In this document: positions 1 through 5,751 of the stretch, one piece after another
How positions within the stretch are numbered: position 1 is the stretch's first letter
Layout of the letters: each line of letters opens with the position of its first letter
NCBI GenBank assembly: GCA_031287655.1
Contig: JAITSR010000174.1
Span: 1 to 7,865 of the forward strand
Source: Clostridiales bacterium
GTDB taxonomy: Bacteria; Bacillota; Clostridia; WRLR01
Direction: 5' to 3'
DNA: 7,865 nt
Program-made: the position numbers and the translations under genes
Notes under the pieces: generated by a model
The model's input: only the letters and a program-made list of their open reading frames with translations
The model's database searches: none
What the model was told of the DNA's origin: nothing

Positions 1-60
1 GCCAAACTCGGAACCAAAATCCCGCCAAACTCGGAAGTAAAATCTTGCCAAACTCGGAAG
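1..60. repeat. Tandem repeat with exact 23-base period, truncated by the window edge
   Basis: A core GCCAAACTCGGAA starts at 1, 24 and 47, so the period is exactly 23 bases. Copies 1 and 2 also share AAAATC in the second half of the unit, while copy 3 keeps only the first 14 bases (47-60) before the sequence diverges. The core is not palindromic. Since 23 is not a multiple of 3, the repeat reads through a different frame in each copy, which argues against a protein repeat. It lies directly upstream of, and touches, the 5' end of the ATPase gene. The array continues to base 1, so the copy number is unknown. Function is unknown; protein binding or a dispersed intergenic repeat are possibilities. 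Confidence 0.85.
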
Positions 61-107
61 CGTATGCTATGATGAGATCACCGACAAAGGCAGGAGCGGC
101 CAAACCT

Positions 108-1373
108 ATGGAACGTAAATATTTGCGGCGTATCGCCGACGGAGTGCTTGACGCCGCGCTCGAAGCATCCGGCGCGGTGCTGATAGAAGGACCGAAGTGG
201 TGCGGCAAGACCAGAACGGCGACGGAGCGCGCGGCGAGCAAACTGCTTATGCAAGACCCGGACTACACCGAGCCCTATCTGAAGGCCGCGGACACAAAAC
301 CTTCACTGTTATTGAAGGGTGATACGCCGCGCCTGATTGACGAATGGCAGATGGCGCCCGTGCTGTGGGACGCGGTTCGTTTTGCTGTGGACCAACGGGG
401 AGAGAGCGGCCAGTTTATTTTGACGGGTTCAGCCGTGCCAAAAGACAACGCCGTTCAGCACACCGGCGCCGGGCGCATTTCGCGGCTTCCAATGCGGACG
501 ATGACGCTGTTTGAATCTTTGGAATCAAGCGGCGATATTTCGCTCTCAGCGTTATTTGACGGCAAATGTGACGGCGACGGGTTTTCCGCGCTCACAATTG
601 AAAAGCTGGCGTTCGCTCTGGCCAGAGGCGGCTGGCCCGCGTCAATCGGTGAAAAAGAATCCGCCGCGATAAAGCGCGTATACGACTATGTTGACGCGGT
701 TATCAATATTGACGTATCCCGCGTGGACGGCGTGGAGAAAAGCCCCGCCCGCGTCCGCGCTTTGATGCGCTCTCTGGCGCGGAATGTATCCACCATGGCG
801 AATATGACGACAATCCGAAACGACATAGCCGGGGACGAGGACACGATCTCCGAAAAAACGATTGCTTCATACTTGAACGCCTTGCGTCGGATTTATGTTG
901 TCGAGGATTTGCCCGCGTGGAACCCCGCGATGCGTTCCAAAACCGCTTTGCGAACCTCGCCTAAGCGCCACTTCACCGACCCGTCCATAGCCGCCGCCGT
1001 CCTGCGGGCGACGCCGGACAGTCTGCTGAATGATTTTAATACGTTTGGCTTGCTTTTTGAATCGCTCTGCATACGAGATTTGCGAGTTTACGCACAGGCT
1101 ATTGACGGTGAAGTTTTTCACTACCGTGACAAGTGCGGTCTGGAAGCGGATGCGATTGTACATCTGAAAGACGGCCGCTGGGGAGCGATCGAGGTCAAAA
1201 TGGGCGCAAAGGAAATCGAAACCGCCGCCGAGAATCTCAAAACGCTCCGCGAAAAGGTGAATGTAGACAAAATGCGCGAACCGTCTTTCCTGATGGTGCT
1301 GACCGCAACCGAGCTGGCTTACCGCCGTGCCGACGGCGTGTACATCGCGCCGATTGGATGTTTGAGGCATTGA
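108..1373 (+). CDS. ATP-binding protein, AAA_14/DUF4143 family
   Basis: A 421-residue protein with the usual layout of the AAA_14 plus DUF4143 family. Visible motifs are a Walker A GPKWCGKT at about residues 28-35, a Walker B-like LIDEW with D78 and E79, a sensor-like ILTGSA at 104-109, and the Arg-containing GAGRISRLPMRTMTLFES that follows in this family. The C-terminal half carries the DUF4143-type region (SYLNALRRIYVVEDLPAW, then FTDPSIAAAVL). It ends in a PD-(D/E)XK-like pattern: E346, D348, then E362-V-K364. Such proteins are common in bacteria and archaea, and their cellular role is poorly defined. I chose ATG 108 because AGGAG at 92-96 sits 11 bases upstream and the following MERKYLRRIADGVL resembles the family N-terminus. 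The frame is open further left: TTG 45 would add 21 residues encoded partly by the repeat, and ATG 69 is a weaker alternative with GGAAG upstream. The gene appears intact, with no sign of an operon partner upstream. Confidence 0.9.
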   Translation: MERKYLRRIADGVLDAALEASGAVLIEGPKWCGKTRTATERAASKLLMQDPDYTEPYLKAADTKPSLLLKGDTPRLIDEWQMAPVLWDAVRFAVDQRGESGQFILTGSAVPKDNAVQHTGAGRISRLPMRTMTLFESLESSGDISLSALFDGKCDGDGFSALTIEKLAFALARGGWPASIGEKESAAIKRVYDYVDAVINIDVSRVDGVEKSPARVRALMRSLARNVSTMANMTTIRNDIAGDEDTISEKTIASYLNALRRIYVVEDLPAWNPAMRSKTALRTSPKRHFTDPSIAAAVLRATPDSLLNDFNTFGLLFESLCIRDLRVYAQAIDGEVFHYRDKCGLEADAIVHLKDGRWGAIEVKMGAKEIETAAENLKTLREKVNVDKMREPSFLMVLTATELAYRRADGVYIAPIGCLRH

Positions 1374-1396
1374 CGACTGCTGCGGTGACGTGCTCC

Positions 1397-1425
1397 TTGA
1401 AAAGATATTTATTTCAGTATATGCT
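1397..1425 (+). promoter_or_regulatory. Possible sigma-A promoter in front of the helical-protein gene
   Basis: TTGAAA (1397-1402) and TATGCT (1420-1425) are separated by 17 bases. The match is 5 of 6 for the -35 box and 4 of 6 for the -10 box. The expected start site, near 1432, would fall inside the ribosome binding site, leaving almost no leader. The call is therefore weak, and the downstream gene may simply be co-transcribed with the ATPase gene. Confidence 0.3.
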
Positions 1426-1443
1426 AACGATGAGGTGATTGCT

Positions 1444-3174
1444 ATGGAAATTACGAAAGTGTATGCAAACGGCGCCGACCAAGCCGTAAAATCGAAATTA
1501 TTGAGTATGCCGACGGAACGCCTTGTTCAAATTGTTCTCGCCGCGCTGGAGACAATGGATCAAATTGAGCAGCTTGACTTCATCGCAAGGCATATCGACG
1601 CGCAGGCAAGCCTAAAGAACCTTGGCGCGGACGATCCGGAAGCGTTTTTGGAAGAAGTGGATGAGTTCTGTCTGGACTGCTTAAATGAAGTGTATTTTTC
1701 GGATGACGAAGAGATTGAGGATTATTTTTCAGACAATGGCTACGGCAGGGACTATTATGACGACGATTGGGATTATGCCGAATTTTACCGCAATACGGAA
1801 TGGGCGGAGAACTTCTCAAGATTGTTTAAGCTGTCCGCGATGTACATACGGAGCGGCGACATCTCAACAGGTTATGAGGCGGACGCGCGGCTTTTGTCCT
1901 GCTTAAAGCATACGATGTCCAACTCCAGCTTTTTGGGTACACACGAGCCTATGGAATATATCTCTGCGGATTGGGGCGAAGTATTCTCGCTGTATTATGA
2001 CGCCCTGTTCAAAGTTCACGCGGACACGGGTCAGGCAATCGAAAAGGCCTTTCGTTGTTGGATGGACTTCGGCGGTCTTTCCGAAGAAGGGTTTTTAGAC
2101 AGCGTTAAAGACCTTGCCGCGGCGGAACACGTTATATTAGGCGGGATAAAGGGCTCCGACGACTGGACGTGCCAGCGCGCGTGCTTTGAACTGCTCGCAC
2201 AGCTGTATTCGCGGTTGGGGAAGAATTTTGAGAAAGCGGCTGTGGCGGAAACATTGATCAGCCATAATGTTTATTTTTATCTCTTTGTTGTAGAGGGCCT
2301 GTGTGAACAGGCGCGCTGGCAATCCGCCGTTGAAGCGGCGCGCATAGCGTTGGAACGGATTCCCATGCCGAAGCCCCCGGCGAACCCCTCCGGCGGAACA
2401 GATTATTTCCGGCGTATGACCCAAAAGAAAATACGCGCCGCGATTTTTGAAAAGTTGGTGGACGCATATGAAAGCCTTTCGGAATACGGCTCGGCTCTTG
2501 AGGCTTCAAAACAAATGTTTCATGAAGCGCCGGCTTTTGATCTTTATGTGCGGGCGCGCGGCTTTGCGGAAAAGGGAGGCGACCTTTCTGCGGATGGAAA
2601 AAACGCTGACGTTACGGCGCTCTTGGCTTTTGCCGAGAAACGACTGTGTCAGCAATCCGATGATTCTGAACTGGGAAGGCTGAGGCGTAATCTCTATTCA
2701 TATGAGGGCGAAAGCCGGAAATTGCTGGACAGGGTCCTGTCTCTTAAAATAGACAGCAATTACTATGACAGGAAATATACGGCGCTTTCACTGATTTATC
2801 GCGCGGTAAGCGGCGCGGAGAATATTGGGGAGGCCCTCTCCGAGTATTTAGCCTCTGCCTCTGCATCCGAAAATGAGGGCATAGCGGATATGCGGAATCT
2901 CTGCGCCGACCGCTCGCAGCGGACGGAGCTGCTTCTAAAAGGCGCTGATTTGCTGCGAGGAGTCATCGCGTTCCACATAGACGCCGCGGTTCGGTCCAGA
3001 TACGCAAAAGCCGCCTATTATATGCGTGTGCTGCGTGACATTTTTGTCTATTTGCAAAAAGAGGATGAATTTCAGCGCTATTTCGACGGTGTCATGGAGC
3101 AAAACAAACGTCGTCACGCATTGCGCGATGAAATGCGCATTGTTTATAGAAATAGGCCGGTACAGCGAAATTGA
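1444..3174 (+). CDS. Uncharacterised helical-repeat-like protein, 576 residues
   Basis: I do not recognise this protein with confidence. ATG 1444 is chosen because GAGGTGATT at 1432-1440 is a near-perfect SD match at good spacing; the longer frame from GTG 1390 has no such site. The protein appears soluble: no signal peptide and no membrane segment are evident. It is rich in Leu/Ala amphipathic helices throughout, as in TPR-like or other alpha-solenoid proteins. Residues about 83-118 form a striking acidic and aromatic stretch of Asp, Glu, Tyr, Phe and Trp. The last 60 or so residues (RYAKAAYYMRVLRDIF, then DEFQRYF, then RRHALRDEM) recall from memory the helical C-terminal region of bacterial SWIM zinc-finger proteins, but no CxCx(n)CxH motif is present here. 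The only close cysteine pair is C76-x-x-C79. The gene lies 70 bases after the ATPase gene on the same strand and could be co-transcribed with it. A scaffold or protein-interaction role is only a guess. The frame is long and intact. Confidence 0.82.
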   Translation: MEITKVYANGADQAVKSKLLSMPTERLVQIVLAALETMDQIEQLDFIARHIDAQASLKNLGADDPEAFLEEVDEFCLDCLNEVYFSDDEEIEDYFSDNGYGRDYYDDDWDYAEFYRNTEWAENFSRLFKLSAMYIRSGDISTGYEADARLLSCLKHTMSNSSFLGTHEPMEYISADWGEVFSLYYDALFKVHADTGQAIEKAFRCWMDFGGLSEEGFLDSVKDLAAAEHVILGGIKGSDDWTCQRACFELLAQLYSRLGKNFEKAAVAETLISHNVYFYLFVVEGLCEQARWQSAVEAARIALERIPMPKPPANPSGGTDYFRRMTQKKIRAAIFEKLVDAYESLSEYGSALEASKQMFHEAPAFDLYVRARGFAEKGGDLSADGKNADVTALLAFAEKRLCQQSDDSELGRLRRNLYSYEGESRKLLDRVLSLKIDSNYYDRKYTALSLIYRAVSGAENIGEALSEYLASASASENEGIADMRNLCADRSQRTELLLKGADLLRGVIAFHIDAAVRSRYAKAAYYMRVLRDIFVYLQKEDEFQRYFDGVMEQNKRRHALRDEMRIVYRNRPVQRN

Positions 3175-3208
3175 CGATGACTTACAGAATTGTTGCGGCA
3201 CAACCAGC

Positions 3209-3235
3209 CGGGGGCGGCGCATAGCGCTGCCCCCG
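3209..3235. other. Strong GC-rich hairpin between convergent genes
   Basis: The arms 3209-3220 (CGGGGGCGGCGC) and 3224-3235 (GCGCTGCCCCCG) pair over 12 positions around the 3-base loop ATA, with one G-T pair on the plus strand. The hairpin lies 34 bases after the stop codon of the helical protein and 69 bases beyond the stop of the ABC ATPase gene on the other strand. Neither side has a U-run in the transcript, so it is not a textbook intrinsic terminator. It may still end or protect transcripts arriving from both sides. Confidence 0.6.
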
Positions 3236-3279
3236 ATAAATGTTCCAATCGAGCCCCTTTATGTCACTGCTAATTCTTT

Positions 3280-3301
3280 GCGGGTTTCTCTCAAACTCCG
3301 C
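3280..3301 (-). other. Hairpin just past the ABC ATPase stop codon
   Basis: GCGGGTTT (3280-3287) pairs with AAACTCCGC (3293-3301) around the loop CTCTC, with a single bulged base. On the minus strand it begins 3 bases after the TAA stop codon (3307-3305) of the ABC ATPase gene. The sequence following it on that strand is AAAGAATT, without a T-run, so it could be a transcript-end stabiliser or a weak terminator rather than a canonical one. Confidence 0.4.
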
Positions 3302-3304
3302 GGC

Positions 3305-4417
3305 TTACAACGGAATGACCTTCTCCGTCTCTTTGTCGAACAGGTGAATCTTGTTCGTGTCGATCGCGACCTTGATCACGTCGCCGACCTTCGCCTTGAT
3401 CCGCGGGTTGACTCTCGCGTTTAGCACGATGTCGCCGACACGCATGTACAACAGTGTTTCGGAGCCGAGCATTTCGATGACGTCGATCTTCGCGTCAACG
3501 ACGCTGTCGGGCATCTGCGTGATATAGATTTCCTCGTCATGGACGTCCTCGGGGCGGATGCCGAACACGACGTCCTTTCCGACATAACCGTTGTCGACCA
3601 GCCTCTTTGCCTTGTGATCCGGCAGCTTGATCCGGTTGTTGTCAAACTTCAGGAACAGCGCGTCGCCTTCCTTCGAGACGTTGACGTCGATGAAGTTCAT
3701 CTGCGGGCTGCCGATAAAGCCTGCGACGAACAGGTTCTGCGGGGCCTCATAAAGCGAGAGCGGCGAGTCGACCTGTTGGATCAGACCGTCTTTCATAACG
3801 ACGATCCTCGTGCCCATCGTCAACGCCTCGGTCTGGTCATGCGTCACATAGATGATCGTCGTCTGGAGGTTCTGATGCAGCTTGCTGATCTCGATTCTCA
3901 TCTGGACGCGCAGCTTGGCGTCGAGGTTGGAGAGCGGCTCGTCCATCAGGAACACCTTAGGCTCGCGCACGATCGCGCGGCCCAGCGCGACCCTCTGCCG
4001 CTGACCGCCGGAAAGCGCTTTCGGCTTCCTGTCGAGCAGATGTTCAATGTCCAGAATCTTCGCGGCCTCGTGGACGCGGCGCTTGATCTCGTCCTTAGGC
4101 GTCTTGCGGAGCTTTAAGCCGAACGCCATGTTGTCGAACACTGTCATGTGCGGATAGAGGGCGTAGTTCTGGAACACCATCGCGATGTCGCGATCCTTGG
4201 GCTGGACGTCGTTCACGAGCCGCTCGCCGATGTAGACCTCGCCTTCGCTGATTTCCTCAAGGCCGGCGATCATGCGCAGGGTCGTCGTCTTGCCGCAGCC
4301 GGACGGTCCGACCAGAATGATAAATTCCTTGTCCTCAATATCCAGATTGAAATCGCTGACCGCAACCACGTTGCCTTCATACCGTTTATAAACATTCTTC
4401 AAAACAACACTTGCCAT
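3305..4417 (-). CDS. Carbohydrate ABC transporter ATP-binding protein, MsmX/MsmK/UgpC type
   Basis: A 370-residue ATPase of the CUT1 sugar-import class, which drives uptake of oligosaccharides or glycerol phosphate through a membrane permease pair. All nucleotide-binding motifs are present: Walker A GPSGCGKTT (37-45, K43), Q-loop VFQNYALYPHMTV (Q83), signature LSGGQRQRVALGRA (135-148), Walker B VFLMDEP with E160, D-loop SNLDAKLR (163-170) and switch His193 in YVTHDQTEA. The region after about residue 240 is the TOBE/OB-fold regulatory part, ending in the typical IHLFDKETEKVI. The length is normal for the family. ATG 4417 is chosen because GGGAGGGG (4430-4423 on the minus strand) sits just upstream; an ATG at 4432 overlaps that site and is less likely. 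No permease or solute-binding gene is beside it. In B. subtilis (MsmX) and streptococci (MsmK) one such unlinked ATPase serves several sugar importers, which is the likely situation here. The transported sugar cannot be told from sequence. Confidence 0.96.
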   Translation of the reverse strand: MASVVLKNVYKRYEGNVVAVSDFNLDIEDKEFIILVGPSGCGKTTTLRMIAGLEEISEGEVYIGERLVNDVQPKDRDIAMVFQNYALYPHMTVFDNMAFGLKLRKTPKDEIKRRVHEAAKILDIEHLLDRKPKALSGGQRQRVALGRAIVREPKVFLMDEPLSNLDAKLRVQMRIEISKLHQNLQTTIIYVTHDQTEALTMGTRIVVMKDGLIQQVDSPLSLYEAPQNLFVAGFIGSPQMNFIDVNVSKEGDALFLKFDNNRIKLPDHKAKRLVDNGYVGKDVVFGIRPEDVHDEEIYITQMPDSVVDAKIDVIEMLGSETLLYMRVGDIVLNARVNPRIKAKVGDVIKVAIDTNKIHLFDKETEKVIPL

Positions 4418-4515
4418 CTTTTCCCCTCCCATTTCTATTCTTCTTCGGATTGGATTCCCAATACGGTTCGATGAACCACCACAATTCTACATGAAAAAAT
4501 CGCAACAGGCTAGTC

Positions 4516-4528
4516 TTGTTTTAAACAA
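4516..4528. promoter_or_regulatory. Perfect short palindrome, possible operator
   Basis: TTGTTT and AAACAA form a perfect 6-base inverted repeat around a single T. It lies about 100 bases upstream of the ABC ATPase start, where a repressor site for a sugar-uptake gene might be expected. The surroundings are AT-rich, so a chance palindrome is quite possible and no regulator can be named. Confidence 0.25.
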
Positions 4529-4581
4529 ATTTCATTTTTTCATTTTGGTTACTTTGTATATATAAATTTTTATTAAACCTC

Positions 4582-4610
4582 TTGCGTTTTTTGCGGGGAT
4601 TATGTATACT
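4582..4610 (+). promoter_or_regulatory. Sigma-A-type promoter of the argCBD operon
   Basis: TTGCGT (4582-4587) and TATACT (4605-4610) are separated by exactly 17 bases; the -10 box matches the consensus at 5 of 6 positions. Transcription should begin near 4617, giving a leader of about 80 bases before argC. This is the best promoter candidate in the window and is correctly placed to drive argC, argB and argD together. Confidence 0.7.
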
Positions 4611-4622
4611 GGGTAAACTAAT

Positions 4623-4648
4623 CTCATATTTATACAGAAAATATTGAG
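4623..4648. promoter_or_regulatory. Possible ArgR/AhrC operator (weak) in the argC leader
   Basis: Directly after the predicted start site, CTCATATTTATACA (4623-4636) matches 10 of 14 positions of the ARG-box core TGAATWWWWATTCA. It also forms an imperfect inverted repeat with AAAATATTGAG (4638-4648). The position suits repression by arginine and ArgR of the downstream genes. However, the region is AT-rich and the outer bases of one half-site do not fit, so this is only a candidate. Confidence 0.25.
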
Positions 4649-4698
4649 TATTGCGGGAACCGCGAAAGCGGAGGAAGGGTATTTTTCGGGTGATCGAG

Positions 4699-5646
4699 AT
4701 GGCGATGAAGTCGGATCAGGTTCTGCCGGTCGGCATTTTCGGGGACACCGGCATGGTCGGCACGGAGCTGGACAGGCTTTTGGCGGGGCATGGCGGTGTG
4801 CGCGTGGCCTTCCGGCAAAACTCCAAAAGGGCCGAGGGTCGGCTTTCCGCCTGCGCTCTGGCCTTCCTTGCGACAAAGGACGGGGAGTCGATGCTCTTTG
4901 CGCGGGAGGCGATTGACGCGGGGGTGCGGGTCGTCGACATGAGCGGCGCGTTCCGGCTGGGGCGGGAGGCTTTTGAGCGCTGGTACGGAATCCCGCACAC
5001 AGCCCCGGAGCTGCTTTGCGAGGCGGTCTACGGGCTGCCTGCGCTCAACGCCGACAAAATCCGCAAAGCGCGGCTTGTCGCGAACCCCGGCTGCTACCCG
5101 ACGGCGGTGATCCTGACGCTAAAGCCGCTCGGCGCGCTGCTTTCGGGCGAGGCCGTGATTGTCGCGACATCCGGCAACTCCGGCGCGCGCCGCGAGGCCG
5201 AAGCCGATTCCAACGAGATCACCTACTCGTTCGGAACAGCGCATAAGCATGTGCCGGAAATGAATTTTTACGCAGAGCGAGACGTGGATTTCACGCCGAT
5301 CGTGCTGCGCTCCGTGTTCCGTGGGATCAACGCGAATATCCGGGTCGCGCTGTCGGACGGGCTCCGGGAGCTCGAACCGGAGCGCGCGGCGGAACGCATA
5401 GAGGAGGTGATCCGCGCCGCCTATCACGAGGAAGACCTCGTGCGGGTCGTGCGAGACACGCCGGAGCGCCAGTGGGGCACGCGGGACGTCGTCGGCACAA
5501 ACGAACTGATCATAAAGGCGCGTGTCGCCGGGGGGCGCGCCTATCTCTGCGCGATGCTCGACAACCTTGTAAAGGGGGCCGCGGGACAGGCGATCGAAAA
5601 CATGAACCTGATGCTCGGTCTGCCGCGTCTTACGGGGCTCGGCTGA
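4699..5646 (+). CDS. argC: N-acetyl-gamma-glutamyl-phosphate reductase
   Basis: ArgC reduces N-acetylglutamyl-5-phosphate to the semialdehyde with NADPH, the third step of arginine synthesis in the cytoplasm. Visible features are the NADP-binding glycine motif GIFGDTGMVG (12-21), the active-site Cys132 in ANPGCYPT, the likely catalytic His184 in HKHVPEM, and the C-terminal family signature NLVKGAAGQAIENMNLMLG (289-307). At 315 residues it is shorter than the common form of about 340-350. The N-terminal domain between the glycine motif and VVDMSGAFRL is compact, and the usual HLVPMNRG segment is replaced by SVFRGINAN, so it is a divergent subtype. The start is uncertain. ATG 4699 has GGTGATC just upstream. 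GTG 4690 has GGAGGAAGGG (4670-4679) 10 bases upstream. ATG 4705 is also possible. The frame is open to TTG 4651, which has no ribosome binding site. It is the first gene of an arginine operon with argB and argD. Confidence 0.95.
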   Translation: MAMKSDQVLPVGIFGDTGMVGTELDRLLAGHGGVRVAFRQNSKRAEGRLSACALAFLATKDGESMLFAREAIDAGVRVVDMSGAFRLGREAFERWYGIPHTAPELLCEAVYGLPALNADKIRKARLVANPGCYPTAVILTLKPLGALLSGEAVIVATSGNSGARREAEADSNEITYSFGTAHKHVPEMNFYAERDVDFTPIVLRSVFRGINANIRVALSDGLRELEPERAAERIEEVIRAAYHEEDLVRVVRDTPERQWGTRDVVGTNELIIKARVAGGRAYLCAMLDNLVKGAAGQAIENMNLMLGLPRLTGLG

Positions 5647-5668
5647 GATCGCGTCCGGCGGGGCGCGG

Positions 5669-5713
5669 CAATATAATCCCGCAGCAATATGGGGCTGCAA
5701 CAATATTATATTG
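5669..5713. repeat. Nested inverted repeat in the argC-argB gap
   Basis: The outer arms CAATATAAT (5669-5677) and ATTATATTG (5705-5713) are perfectly complementary over 9 bases. Inside them GCAGC (5681-5685) and GCTGC (5694-5698) form a second stem around an 8-base loop. In addition the hexamer CAATAT recurs at 5669, 5685 and 5701, a 16-base period. In RNA this would form a two-part hairpin between argC and argB. No U-run follows, so it is not an ordinary terminator. RNA processing, transcript stability or partial attenuation are possible roles. Confidence 0.65.
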
Positions 5714-5739
5714 ATAGGATAAAGATTGATAGGAAAAAG
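5710..5739 (+). repeat. 15-base tandem duplication carrying the argB ribosome binding site
   Basis: ATTGATAGGATAAAG (5710-5724) is followed immediately by ATTGATAGGAAAAAG (5725-5739), differing at one base. The second copy leads into AGGCGGAA (5738-5745), which ends 6 bases before the ATG of argB and acts as its SD. The first copy contains a similar purine-rich AGGATAAAG, possibly a vestigial or standby ribosome site. Confidence 0.7.
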
Positions 5740-5751
5740 GCGGAATCCAAC

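Larger units (their letters stand above)
4418..4698. other. AT-rich divergent intergenic region
   Basis: About 280 bases separate the divergently read ABC ATPase and argC genes. The stretch from 4490 to 4650 is clearly richer in A and T than the flanking genes. It holds the argC promoter (4582-4610), a palindrome TTGTTTTAAACAA at 4516-4528, and two small inverted repeats nearer the ABC gene: GGTTC-GAT-GAACC at 4465-4477 and ATTGG-ATTC-CCAAT at 4449-4462. These last two would lie in the leader of the ABC transcript. I found no convincing -35/-10 pair for the minus-strand gene. The open frames within this region have no coding support. Confidence 0.7.

Noticed and set aside
1..60. CRISPR array
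   Set aside because: Conserved core is only 13-14 bases with about 10-base remainders that are themselves partly shared; far too short for repeats and spacers.
45..107. TTG 45 as the start of the ATPase gene
   Set aside because: It lies in the third repeat copy with no SD, and the family-like N-terminus begins at ATG 108, which has AGGAG upstream.
1133..1438. 101-residue plus-strand frame overlapping the ATPase end
   Set aside because: Arg- and Gly-rich shadow of the ATPase gene in another frame, with no recognisable domain.
1390..1443. GTG 1390 as the start of the helical protein
   Set aside because: No ribosome binding site, whereas ATG 1444 has an excellent one.
3539..4117. 192-residue plus-strand frame opposite the ABC ATPase
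   Set aside because: Exact antisense shadow of strongly conserved ATPase motifs; the coding strand is unambiguous.
4433..4560. Minus-strand promoter for the ABC ATPase
   Set aside because: Several AT-rich hexamers resemble -10 boxes, such as TAGAAT and TATACA, but none has an acceptable -35 box at 16-18 bases.
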